Shown in pieces: positions 1 to 8,665 of a stretch of DNA of 64,000 nt. Position 1 is the first letter of the stretch. The number at the start of each line of letters is the position of its first letter. Under the pieces are notes generated by a model. The model did not search any database. It had not been told where the DNA came from and saw nothing but the letters and a program-made list of their open reading frames with translations. Source of the stretch: GCA-001735895 sp964651385 (GTDB lineage: Bacteria > Pseudomonadota > Gammaproteobacteria > GCA-001735895); the NCBI GenBank assembly GCA_964651385.1, contig CAZYYM010000001.1:1-64000 (forward strand), read 5' to 3'. The translations under genes were made by a program, and so were the position numbers.

Positions 1-1036
1 AGACAAACGCACAAAAAGCATAGCCCTCGATTGAAAAACCGAGCCATTTGGGATCGGTTGAAGCAGCCTGGACTATACCCAGAAAATCAAACAGACCGAT
101 AATCAGTACCAGGGTTGTATCTTTGAACAATCCAATGAAATTACCCACAAGACCAGGGATTACATGTTTTAAGGCCTGCGGTAGAATGATAAAAGACATA
201 GATTTCCAGTAATTCAAACCCAGCGCTGCAGCACCTTCATACTGGCCTTTTGGAATCGCCTGTAGCCCACCACGCACAGTTTCCGCCGTATAGGCCGCAG
301 AGAACAAAGTCACTCCAACCAAGGCCCTGATCAATTTATCGAAGTTGACACCTTCAGGCAGAAATAATGGAAACATCACCGACGACATAAACAATACTGT
401 AATCAAAGGTACGCCTCGCCACAGCTCAATAAATCCCGTACAGAAAGCGCTGACTGCCGGCATCTTTGAGCGACGCCCGAGAGCTAGCAAGAGCCCGACT
501 GGAAAAGATCCGACTATACCGACGATAGAAATAATCAGAGTCAGGGATAAACCACCCCACATGGGTGTTTCAACTATAGACAGACCAAAGGATCCACCAG
601 ACAACAGGTAAAAGCCAATCACCGGATATACGAAAAGTATAACGGCGCCAAGCCAGGCTTTGTATCGAAAGCGGTCGAGGAACATTGGCACCATTAACGC
701 CACTAAAATCAAGAACGTGGTATCGATACGCCACCTTTCCTCGTGGGGATAAAAACCATAAATAAACTGCCCTAATCTCATCTTGATAAAGACCCAACAG
801 GCGCCACCACTGGTACAGGCGCTACGGTCATCGCCACTGAGATCGGCATTAATAAATACCCAGGAAATTACCGGGGGAACCAGAATATAGACCAGATACA
901 ATGCAAGTATCGTCAATAACGTATTCGTGGTACTAGAAAACAGGTTAGACCTGAGCCAAGCAACCACACCCATAGTGCTCGGCGGCGGTGGCAAATCCGG
1001 ATGTGTACCCGGTAAATATTGCGATTTGGTTGTCAT
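1..1036 (-). CDS. aapM: Amino-acid ABC transporter permease AapM/BztC type (3' end outside window)
   Basis: This is an inner-membrane permease of a general L-amino-acid ABC importer, the partner of AapQ. The gene starts at an ATG at 1034-1036 and runs off the left edge, so about 345 residues are visible. The N-terminus is proline-rich (PDLPPPPST) and is followed by a first membrane segment near residues 35-55. Further hydrophobic segments follow, then the EAA-loop region with GAAALGLNYWKSM and FIILPQALKHVIPG, which is the ATPase-docking signature of HisMQ-type permeases. It begins 5 bases after the aapQ stop, so the two are cotranscribed and probably translationally coupled. The usual order is aapJQMP, so the ATPase gene aapP should lie just outside the window. 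Family assignment is firm; substrate range is inferred from the family. Confidence 0.9.
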   Translation of the reverse strand, partial: MTTKSQYLPGTHPDLPPPPSTMGVVAWLRSNLFSSTTNTLLTILALYLVYILVPPVISWVFINADLSGDDRSACTSGGACWVFIKMRLGQFIYGFYPHEERWRIDTTFLILVALMVPMFLDRFRYKAWLGAVILFVYPVIGFYLLSGGSFGLSIVETPMWGGLSLTLIISIVGIVGSFPVGLLLALGRRSKMPAVSAFCTGFIELWRGVPLITVLFMSSVMFPLFLPEGVNFDKLIRALVGVTLFSAAYTAETVRGGLQAIPKGQYEGAAALGLNYWKSMSFIILPQALKHVIPGLVGNFIGLFKDTTLVLIIGLFDFLGIVQAASTDPKWLGFSIEGYAFCAFV

Positions 1037-1041
1037 TAGAA

Positions 1042-2232
1042 TTATCTCTCCACCAGAGCCATTTTGGCGTTATACCAGTTCATGAACATCGAGATTCCAA
1101 GTGAAATCGACAAATAAACAGCCATTGTAATAGATATAATTTCTACTGCCTGGCCGGTCTGATTGAGTACTGTCCCGGTAAACACGGAAACCAGTTCGGG
1201 ATAAGCAATCGCAGTTGCAAGCGAGGAGTTCTTGGTCAGGTTAAGATACTGACTCGACAATGGTGGAATAATCACGCGTAGCGCCTGAGGCAGGATTACA
1301 AGGCGTAATGTGGGTGCTGCTCTTAATCCCAGTGCATGGGATGCTTCGGATTGACCATGACTGACAGCCTGGATCCCCGAGCGTACTATCTCTGCAATAA
1401 ATGAAGCCGTATAAATAGACAGGGATAGCCAAAGTGCCACAAACTCAGGAATAATCACCGTACCACCGACAAAATTGAAACCTTTCAGCACAGGTATTTC
1501 CCAACTTAAAGGAAAACCGGTAACTATCATCGCAAGCAACGGCAAGCCAATAAGTAGCCCGATTGAAACATAAACAGTGTGGAATTGCTGGCCGGTTTTC
1601 TCCTGTCTTTGATGCGCCCATCGAGCAATGAACACAATTGCGATTATAGCAATGATAAGTGCCACTATAACCAGTGAAAAACCGTCTTCATAATTGGCGG
1701 ACGGCATATATATACCGCGGTTATTGAGGAATATGCCATCAAAAAAACCGACACTTTTTTTAGGCGAAGGCAGTGCTCTCAATACAGCAAAATACCAGAA
1801 GAAAATCTGCAATAGCAACGGAATATTTCGAAAAATTTCGATATAGACCATTGCCAGGCGTGCTACCAGCCAGTTCTTCGATAGTCGTGCGATGCCGATG
1901 ATAACTCCGATAATAGTCGCCGCGATAATACCTGCAAAGGAGACTAACAGAGTATTGAACAAACCAACCAGGAAAGCAGTGCCATAAGAGGAGGCTTCGG
2001 AGTACTCGATTAAATGAGTAATGATTCCAAAACCGGCCGTGGTTTCCATAAATCCAAAACCGGTTGCTATCCCTTGTTTCTCCAGATTTTCGGCAGTATT
2101 ACCGAAGATGTACATGGCGAAGAAGCCTACTGCGACGACCAAAATTAGCTGGAAAAAATAACCTCTGATAACAGGGTCATTCCAGGGTGATGGACGTAAT
2201 GCAGGCGCTGATAATGTCGGTTCTTTATTCAC
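1042..2232 (-). CDS. aapQ: Amino-acid ABC transporter permease AapQ/BztB type
   Basis: First permease of the AapJQMP general amino-acid importer, 396 residues, which fits the long AapQ/BztB subfamily. It shows a short cytoplasmic N-terminus, a membrane segment at about residues 25-45, a large extra segment between the first and later helices, and a C-terminal EAA loop (ASHALGLRAAPTLRLVILPQ) that docks the ATPase. Its ATG lies 131 bases downstream of the aapJ stop, and the gap holds a stem-loop. It is followed after 5 bases by aapM. The arrangement suggests one operon in which the binding-protein message is more abundant than the permease message. Nothing looks broken. Confidence 0.92.
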   Translation of the reverse strand: MNKEPTLSAPALRPSPWNDPVIRGYFFQLILVVAVGFFAMYIFGNTAENLEKQGIATGFGFMETTAGFGIITHLIEYSEASSYGTAFLVGLFNTLLVSFAGIIAATIIGVIIGIARLSKNWLVARLAMVYIEIFRNIPLLLQIFFWYFAVLRALPSPKKSVGFFDGIFLNNRGIYMPSANYEDGFSLVIVALIIAIIAIVFIARWAHQRQEKTGQQFHTVYVSIGLLIGLPLLAMIVTGFPLSWEIPVLKGFNFVGGTVIIPEFVALWLSLSIYTASFIAEIVRSGIQAVSHGQSEASHALGLRAAPTLRLVILPQALRVIIPPLSSQYLNLTKNSSLATAIAYPELVSVFTGTVLNQTGQAVEIISITMAVYLSISLGISMFMNWYNAKMALVER

Positions 2233-2320
2233 GGTTTATTCTCTGTTACATGTGCCAGGGCTGGAAGCAGGGATATAATTAGCCTCAACCCTTATGTTTT
2301 AATTTCAGAGGCCCTAAACG

Positions 2321-2350
2321 CAAACGTCCCGCTAAAAAGCAGGACGTTTG
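2321..2350 (-). promoter_or_regulatory. Intercistronic stem-loop between aapJ and aapQ
   Basis: Arms CAAACGTCC (2321-2329) and GGACGTTTG (2342-2350) are perfectly complementary, with a GCT/AGC inner pairing. No T-run follows on the transcribed minus strand, so it is more likely a 3'-end-stabilising or partial-attenuation hairpin than a full terminator. Such hairpins commonly follow periplasmic binding-protein genes and raise their expression over the permeases. Confidence 0.6.
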
Positions 2351-2363
2351 TTTTGATAGGGTT

Positions 2364-3374
2364 TTAGCGTACCGGTGGGGCGTATTGAAGTCCGCCTTTG
2401 CTCCATAGTTCGTTAACGCCACGTGCGATATTCAATGGATCAATCGACAGATTACGCGCAAAAGATTCGCCATAGTTACCGACACTGGAAACAATGTTGC
2501 CACACCAGGTTGGGCTGACACCCAGGTTTTCACCGAAGCTTCCTTCCTGTCCAAGCAGACGCTTAATCGCCGGACTACCATCTTTAGCCTTCATCGAAGC
2601 GTTACCCGATGTAACACCCAATTCTTCAGCATTAACCATGCAGAACAGGCTCCATTTGACAATATTGAACCATTGATCGTCACCCTGGCGTACAACCGGT
2701 CCAAGAGGTTCTTTTGAAATAACGTCAGGTAATACTTTATGCGCCGAAGGGTCTTTCAGCTTGATACGCTGGGCATAGAGTCCTGATTGGTCAGTAGTAT
2801 ATACATCACAACGTCCAGAATCATAAGCAGCGACAACTTCGTCTGCCTTTTCGAATGCAACAACGGTGTAATCGAGGCCATTACCACGGAAATAGTCAGA
2901 AACATTCAGCTCTGTCGTGGTACCGGTATTGGTACAAACAGAAGCACCACCGAGTTCTTTAGCACTATTAACACCCAGGTCTTTGCGAACCATAAAGCCC
3001 TGACCATCGTAATAGTTAACACCGGCAAAGTTTAAACCCAGCGCGGTATCACGCGTCGCTGTCCAGGTTGTATTTCGAGACAGCACGTCGATTTCACCCG
3101 ATTGTAGTGCAGTAAAACGCTCCTTAGCAGAAAGCGGCGTGTACTTAACTTTAGAGTCGTCACCAAAAATAGCAGCGGCTACGGCACGGCAAACGTCTAC
3201 GTCCACGCCACTCCAGGTACCCTTGTCATCAAAGTTTGAAAAACCAGGCAGGCCCTGAGACACGCCGCACTGCACATGCCCCTTGCCTACCACATCGTCA
3301 AGCGTGGCGGCTGACACAGAAGCTGACATAGCCAATGCTGACGCCAACATTACAGTTGAAGTAATTTTTTTCAT
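2364..3374 (-). CDS. aapJ: Periplasmic general amino-acid-binding protein AapJ/BztA type
   Basis: Substrate-binding subunit of the AapJQMP importer, 336 residues. A Sec signal peptide covers residues 1-22 (basic start, hydrophobic core, cleavage after SVSA). The mature part carries type-II periplasmic-binding-protein signatures: VQCGVSQGLPGFS near the N-terminus, GVDVDVCRAVAAAIFGD, and SVCTNTGTTTELNVSDYF. The ATG is preceded by GAGGAGA at a normal distance. The 280 bases upstream (3375-3653) hold the presumed promoter; I found no convincing sigma-70 pair there. It is the first gene of the transporter operon. Length and motifs agree with the family; amino-acid specificity is not readable from sequence. 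Confidence 0.93.
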   Translation of the reverse strand: MKKITSTVMLASALAMSASVSAATLDDVVGKGHVQCGVSQGLPGFSNFDDKGTWSGVDVDVCRAVAAAIFGDDSKVKYTPLSAKERFTALQSGEIDVLSRNTTWTATRDTALGLNFAGVNYYDGQGFMVRKDLGVNSAKELGGASVCTNTGTTTELNVSDYFRGNGLDYTVVAFEKADEVVAAYDSGRCDVYTTDQSGLYAQRIKLKDPSAHKVLPDVISKEPLGPVVRQGDDQWFNIVKWSLFCMVNAEELGVTSGNASMKAKDGSPAIKRLLGQEGSFGENLGVSPTWCGNIVSSVGNYGESFARNLSIDPLNIARGVNELWSKGGLQYAPPVR

Positions 3375-3653
3375 TTACATCTCCTCGGATTTAGATGAGT
3401 TTTTATTAATATCGCGGTCTAATTACAGCGACTGGGTGAAACCATAATCACTTCACAACTTAATTGCAACCATAAAATTTCAATCAGAAACTTTTCGCTG
3501 ATATTAGCTAATTAAATCGCTATTATCAGAACCTATCGGCTTCAAAACAGCCGAAATCCGGTTAGACAAATCAAGCTACTCGCTCATCGGTGATATAGCA
3601 TTGCCCATTGGCAGTCGGTAACATAGTGTCCCGGAAAAAAAATACCAGAATCA

Positions 3654-3884
3654 GTGCCATATTTTATTTATCGTATAGAGCAAAGCCAGGGTGCAGTCGT
3701 AAAAAAACTGCAGCTCGTCAACAGATTTACCGTGTATAAGCAGGCGAAATCAAACATACGGCAATTACGCGAACAGGGACAGGACCGGCAGTGGCAAATG
3801 GTATTTGCCGAATCCGAGTTACAGGCGGAGCAACTATTGCAGGAAAAACGTGAAAAGCCGATCCTGATGGAGTGGGAAAAATAG
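3654..3884 (+). CDS. Small conserved-looking protein of unknown function, 76 aa
   Basis: A GTG-started frame encoding MPYFIYRIEQ... followed by a strongly basic and glutamine-rich helix-forming region (QAKSNIRQLREQGQ) and ending EKPILMEWEK. No signal peptide or membrane segment is seen. The codon pattern resembles neighbouring genes and the frame ends 5 bases before the convergent end of the GGDEF-EAL gene, which argues that it is real. I see no strong Shine-Dalgarno sequence, and I cannot assign a function. Homologues in other Gammaproteobacteria would be expected if it is a gene. Confidence 0.6.
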   Translation: MPYFIYRIEQSQGAVVKKLQLVNRFTVYKQAKSNIRQLREQGQDRQWQMVFAESELQAEQLLQEKREKPILMEWEK

Positions 3885-3889
3885 CCCGG

Positions 3890-6208
3890 CTAATTAATAA
3901 TAGCGCCGCGCAGATTCAGATTTTCTGACTTAGGATTAGTAAAATTGCCCATGGAAACAGGGTCTCCCAGGTAATAACCCTGCGCGTAATCGATGCCTAG
4001 CCGCCTGATCTCGAGAATGATTGCCTCGCTATCGGCGCACTCGGCTATCGATTTAATTCCGAGCAAATGACTCAAACTATTGATTGATTCAATCATGGTT
4101 CTATCGATCACATCATCACAGACATCGCGTATAAGATCGCCATTAATCTTAAGGAAATCAATCTTAATGCCCTTGAGATACGAGAAACTCGACAAACCAC
4201 TTCCAAAATCATCGAGCGCAATCGCACAACCCAGATTATTTAAATGCTCGATAAATAACCCTGCACTACTAAAATGGTTGATCAATACTGTTTCAGCAAT
4301 TTCAAAGCATATTTGATGGGGAGATAGCACTGATTTTTCAAATTGCTGCGAGATAAATTCAATCATCATATCATCGGCAATTGTCTGGGCCGAGAGATTG
4401 ATACTCATGACCAATTCCGGGTTTTGCATAAATATATGTGAAAAGTCGCTAAATACCTTGCCAATAACCCACCTGTCCACCTGTCCCATCATGCCAAACC
4501 GATTCGCTGCCGGTATAAATGAACCCGGTATTAGAAGATTGCCATCGGCATCGAGCATACGTAGCAACACTTCTACACGGGTATGTATACCGGTACTCTC
4601 GTCGTCAAGCGCGATGATTGGCTGATACAGGAGTTGGAGACGGTCATTGTTAATAGCATGACTGAAGTCTTCGCGTTGCAGGGTTTCGCCTTGCCGAAGC
4701 TTTGAATCACGATCTTTATCAGTTGCAATATAGGCACAGCCCCTGCCCATGCCTTTAGCTATATAACAGGCCTGATCGGCCATTTTCATCAGGCCGGTTT
4801 TATCGGTGGCCTTTGCCGTTATCGGCACAACACCAATACTGACACCAATTTGATACGATTTATCTTCCCAGATAAAGCGATATTCCCTGACTGCCGCAAT
4901 TAAAATTTCCGCTACGCTGCTGGCTTTTCTCAGCGGGCAGTTTTCAAGTAATACGCTAAATTCATCCCCCCCTAGCCTGCCCAAAGTATCACGCGTCCTG
5001 AGCTGACTGGACAGCAACCCGGATATCTGTTTGAGTAATTCATCACCGGCAACATGCCCGGCAGTATCGTTTACGATCTTAAACTGATCGAGGTCGAGAT
5101 AGAGCAATGCATGGGTATTTTCAAAATTTTCGGCGCTTTCGATGGCTTTCTTTAACCGATCCTCAAATTCCGATCGATTAACCAGCCCAGTGAGGGGATC
5201 GTGGGTCGCTTGATGTACCATCATTTTTTGCATCCGCCTCGAGTCGGATACGTCCTTAAATACCAACACTACGCCCACTCTATTGCCCTGTGCACTATAC
5301 ATCGGCGCCGCGGTTCCTTGTATGGAATATCGCTCACCATTTCTTGAAATCAGTACATTGTCTGTCTTTGGGGATATAACGCGATTTTCTGCCAGACAGC
5401 GCTGTGCCGGATCGGGAATGACACGACCGGAGACCTCGTCTTCGAGATGAAGTACGGCTTCCATCGACATACCCATCGCCTGGTGATAACGCCAACCCGT
5501 CAAAGTTTCGGCGACCGGATTCATATAGTCTATAGCGCCCGCGCTATCGGTAGTCATAACGCCGTCACCGATTGAATGGAGCGTAACCTGCGCGCGTTCC
5601 TTTTCCATCAAGGTATCACTGACAGCCAGACTACGTTCCAGTTCAGCGGCTACGCGAGCCGAAAAAAGTTTAATGATATCGATTTGTTGGCTATCTGGAC
5701 GAAAACTAAATCGGTGCATGCCCACGAGCAGGCCGATCGCATTACCGGAGGAATCCTGTAAATGCACGGCAAAGAATCCCGCCACACGAAATCGACCCTG
5801 CAACAGCGTTGAATCGGGAAACAGATCGTCAGCATCGGTTTCCAGGTGCCAGAATCCACCGACCCCGCTACAGGGACTATCGACCAGCGAAATCGATTCA
5901 TTCATGATATAACCATCGTCACACCAGTAGGCATGGGTGCGATAACTACTGAGATGATCCTGGTTACGACCGGCAATCAGAATTGAATCAACATCAAGAT
6001 ATTGCGCAAGTTCGCGAACCAGTGCATAGAAAAAGGTCTCACCGGTGGTACCAATCGTGCCTTCGATCAAGGTATGCAATCGACTATTACCAGTTGCGCC
6101 ATCCACTTGTTCATTATCCCTCGAATTTTCGTGCTTCAGTACCCACCACAACGCTCCCGCAATCAACGTCGTGAAAAACACGCCATACATAAATGTCGAT
6201 CCTGTCAT
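3890..6208 (-). CDS. Membrane-anchored GAF-PAS-GGDEF-EAL cyclic-di-GMP signalling protein
   Basis: A 772-residue protein with one N-terminal membrane segment (residues 6-25), a GAF-like region (about 45-195), a PAS domain (about 205-325), a GGDEF domain (about 335-500) and an EAL domain (about 515-760). The cyclase motif is an intact GGDEF at 413-417, with an RxxD inhibitory site (404-407) five residues upstream, so feedback inhibition by c-di-GMP is possible. The phosphodiesterase motif reads EVL instead of EAL at 546-548, but the other catalytic positions are present: SINLS (602-606), FEIAE (635-639), DDFG (666-669), the K of DFLKIN and the AE of SIAECAD. Both activities are therefore plausible. 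The PAS-GAF part would sense an unknown signal. It is a single gene, divergent from the ArgE-like gene. Confidence 0.93.
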   Translation of the reverse strand: MTGSTFMYGVFFTTLIAGALWWVLKHENSRDNEQVDGATGNSRLHTLIEGTIGTTGETFFYALVRELAQYLDVDSILIAGRNQDHLSSYRTHAYWCDDGYIMNESISLVDSPCSGVGGFWHLETDADDLFPDSTLLQGRFRVAGFFAVHLQDSSGNAIGLLVGMHRFSFRPDSQQIDIIKLFSARVAAELERSLAVSDTLMEKERAQVTLHSIGDGVMTTDSAGAIDYMNPVAETLTGWRYHQAMGMSMEAVLHLEDEVSGRVIPDPAQRCLAENRVISPKTDNVLISRNGERYSIQGTAAPMYSAQGNRVGVVLVFKDVSDSRRMQKMMVHQATHDPLTGLVNRSEFEDRLKKAIESAENFENTHALLYLDLDQFKIVNDTAGHVAGDELLKQISGLLSSQLRTRDTLGRLGGDEFSVLLENCPLRKASSVAEILIAAVREYRFIWEDKSYQIGVSIGVVPITAKATDKTGLMKMADQACYIAKGMGRGCAYIATDKDRDSKLRQGETLQREDFSHAINNDRLQLLYQPIIALDDESTGIHTRVEVLLRMLDADGNLLIPGSFIPAANRFGMMGQVDRWVIGKVFSDFSHIFMQNPELVMSINLSAQTIADDMMIEFISQQFEKSVLSPHQICFEIAETVLINHFSSAGLFIEHLNNLGCAIALDDFGSGLSSFSYLKGIKIDFLKINGDLIRDVCDDVIDRTMIESINSLSHLLGIKSIAECADSEAIILEIRRLGIDYAQGYYLGDPVSMGNFTNPKSENLNLRGAIIN

Positions 6209-6375
6209 ACAACTTTAACCAGTCCTTCGAACAAAGCCTGTAGAAAAACACTAACTCCGTGGCTACCTATTATACGGGAGAAATGAAACCATTGTAAAAA
6301 GCGTTCATATTATTCACTTGCAAGCTGAATTGGCTTTACCTAATCTAGTTCGTTTCTGAATTACACCACCTGTCC

Positions 6376-7521
6376 ATGTCCTACAGACTACCAGAAATCG
6401 AACAGATGATCGCGCAACTAATTGCAACACCGTCAGTCAGTTGCGTACTCAGTGACCTCGACATGAGCAATCGTCCGGTCATTGATCTACTCGCCGGGTG
6501 GGCGGAATCCCTCGGATTCGAATGTGAAATACAATTGATCAATAGCACTAAGTATAATTTAATCGCCAGCACCGGTTCAGGTCACAATGGTCTGGTGCTC
6601 TCGGGTCATACCGATACTGTTCCCTGCAACGAATCCCTCTGGCAAACTAATCCATTCGAAATGGTAAAGCAAACGGACCGGCTTTATGGACTCGGTAGTT
6701 GCGATATGAAAAGCTTCCTGGCACTCGCCTTATCGGCCTGTCAATCGGTCGATTTCAACCAATTAAAACGTCCCTTAACGCTGGTCGCGACTGCCGATGA
6801 AGAATCCACTATGTGCGGCGCCAGGTTGATTGCCGACAACGGTAAAAAACTGGGGCGTTTTTGCGTGATCGGAGAGCCCACTAATTTAAGCCCGATTCGC
6901 CAGCACAAAGGCGTTCTCTCCAAGTCGATTCGCTTCACAGGTCGATCGGGACATGCCAGTAATCCGGCACTGGGCAACAACGCACTCGAAGGCATGCATG
7001 AATTTATCGGTGAACTGTTCAACTACCGCGACGGCTTGCAACAGAAATATCGAGACCCGGCCTTTGAAATCCCGACGCCCACACTGAACCTGGGGCATAT
7101 ACACGGCGGCGATAATTCCAACCGAATCTGCGGCGATTGTGAACTACTCATTGACATTCGCTATTTGCCGAACATGTCGATCGAGCAATTGATACTGGAT
7201 ATTCGGGAACTGGCGGAATCAGTCGCTGAACGCCGAGACCTATCCAGTGAATGCCAATTGCTGGGTGACGGTCTAGCGGCAATGGACACCGCCGAAGCCA
7301 GTGAAATAGCACAGTATCTGGCCTTCGCCACAGGCAAAACGGCTAGCAGCGTCGCCTTCGGTACCGAGGCGCCTTATTACAATCGCATGCAAACCGAGAC
7401 CATTGTGATAGGCCCCGGATCAATCAACCAGGCGCATCAACCCGATGAATTCCTGCCAGTCGAACAAATCGACCCGACCATCGATCTGCTGAAAAACCTC
7501 ATATATAAATTCTGCCTATGA
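6376..7521 (+). CDS. argE: Acetylornithine deacetylase (ArgE-type M20 peptidase)
   Basis: Predicted zinc-dependent amidohydrolase converting N-acetylornithine to ornithine in arginine synthesis, 381 residues, the normal ArgE length. Metal and catalytic motifs are intact: SGHTDT (H78, D80), the bridging D110 in GSCDMK, the EE pair at 142-143 in ATADEEST, E167 in VIGEPTN, and the late histidine in NQAHQPDEF. The dimerisation-domain motif GRSGHASNP is also present. Its stop overlaps the pdxB start by four bases (ATGA), so the two are translationally coupled. M20 family members are hard to separate by substrate, so succinyl-diaminopimelate desuccinylase or another deacylase cannot be fully excluded; length and motif spacing favour ArgE. 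Confidence 0.85.
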   Translation: MSYRLPEIEQMIAQLIATPSVSCVLSDLDMSNRPVIDLLAGWAESLGFECEIQLINSTKYNLIASTGSGHNGLVLSGHTDTVPCNESLWQTNPFEMVKQTDRLYGLGSCDMKSFLALALSACQSVDFNQLKRPLTLVATADEESTMCGARLIADNGKKLGRFCVIGEPTNLSPIRQHKGVLSKSIRFTGRSGHASNPALGNNALEGMHEFIGELFNYRDGLQQKYRDPAFEIPTPTLNLGHIHGGDNSNRICGDCELLIDIRYLPNMSIEQLILDIRELAESVAERRDLSSECQLLGDGLAAMDTAEASEIAQYLAFATGKTASSVAFGTEAPYYNRMQTETIVIGPGSINQAHQPDEFLPVEQIDPTIDLLKNLIYKFCL

Positions 7522-8654
7522 CCCTGAACATTGTTGCCGATGGAAATATTCCTCAAATAAAAGAAGCTTTCAAAGATCTTGGGGAAGTCACTTTAATACC
7601 CGGTCGCGAAATTCAGCGCAAACATTTGATCGATTGCCAGTGCCTGCTGGTGAGAACTGTTACTCAGGTGGATAGAGAATTGCTTGGAAGTACCCCAGTT
7701 GAATTTGTCGGTACCGCTACTATCGGTACCGATCACATCGACGAAAAATACCTCCAGCAAAAAAAAATTGCCTTCGCAAACGCCGCCGGTTGCAATGCTG
7801 AAGCAGCCTCTGAATATGTTATCAGCGGACTGTTTGCATTGTCGCAACAAAAAGGTTTCGACCCATTCAAATTGAAAGCCGGGATTATCGGCTGCGGCAA
7901 TGTGGGTTCCCGGGTTTACCAAAAGCTGACCGCGCTTGGCATTGACTGCCTGCGTAACGACCCACCTTTGGCAAACAAAAGCGCCGACAAAGAATATGCG
8001 GATATAGACACCGTTGTAGAGCAGTGCGATTTTATAACACTGCATGTGCCACTAACGCTGACCGGCGAACATGCGACCAAATACCTGTTTGATCAAAAGA
8101 GATTATCGTTATTGAAGAAAAACTGCCTGCTGGTCAATGCTGCCAGAGGTCCGGTAATCGATAATCAGGCACTGCTGGAAGTCATTAAGAAACGAACCGA
8201 TTTAATGGTTTTTCTGGATACCTGGGAAAACGAACCGACTCCGTCAAAGGAATTACTAAAGCGGGTCGATCTCGCTACGCCGCATATTGCCGGTTATAGT
8301 GTGGAAGGCAGGTTGCGTGGAACGCAGATGATACTGGATGCTGCTTGTGCGCATTTTAGTCAAACAAGTAGCTGGCATATATCGAAACTTTTACCCGAAA
8401 CGATCGATCTCGATTTCGAAGCGACTACCAGTGATTTGAAGTACTGGCAGCAGGTATTTTCAAAACACCATGATATCCGGGAAGATCATCGCGCCATGTT
8501 GGAAATCCTTGAGATAGACAGTAACCAGGCTGGCTCTTATTTTGATAGTTTGAGGCGGGTTTACCCGGATCGTTTTGAATATGAGCGTTATCGGTTATCA
8601 GGTGGAGATAAAAAAGCAGCCGCGATTGCTCGTCGACTGCTGTTTGGGGTTTAA
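7518..8654 (+). CDS. pdxB: Erythronate-4-phosphate dehydrogenase
   Basis: Enzyme of the DXP-dependent pyridoxal phosphate pathway, oxidising 4-phosphoerythronate with NAD, 378 residues. It has the D-2-hydroxyacid dehydrogenase fold: GIIGCGNVGSRV is the nucleotide-binding loop (about residues 124-135), followed by LLVNAARGPVID, LDTWENEP and the histidine of TPHIAGYS that completes the catalytic set. The C-terminal region of about 90 residues beyond the dehydrogenase core matches the PdxB-specific dimerisation domain. The start overlaps the argE-like stop. The next gene is convergent 11 bases downstream; no terminator hairpin is obvious in that gap. Confidence 0.93.
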   Translation: MTLNIVADGNIPQIKEAFKDLGEVTLIPGREIQRKHLIDCQCLLVRTVTQVDRELLGSTPVEFVGTATIGTDHIDEKYLQQKKIAFANAAGCNAEAASEYVISGLFALSQQKGFDPFKLKAGIIGCGNVGSRVYQKLTALGIDCLRNDPPLANKSADKEYADIDTVVEQCDFITLHVPLTLTGEHATKYLFDQKRLSLLKKNCLLVNAARGPVIDNQALLEVIKKRTDLMVFLDTWENEPTPSKELLKRVDLATPHIAGYSVEGRLRGTQMILDAACAHFSQTSSWHISKLLPETIDLDFEATTSDLKYWQQVFSKHHDIREDHRAMLEILEIDSNQAGSYFDSLRRVYPDRFEYERYRLSGGDKKAAAIARRLLFGV

Positions 8655-8665
8655 CTAAGTGCTAA

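Noticed and set aside
3536..3554. TCGGCT/AGCCGA hairpin upstream of aapJ
   Set aside because: Six-base stem without a T-run or any positional meaning; compatible with chance.
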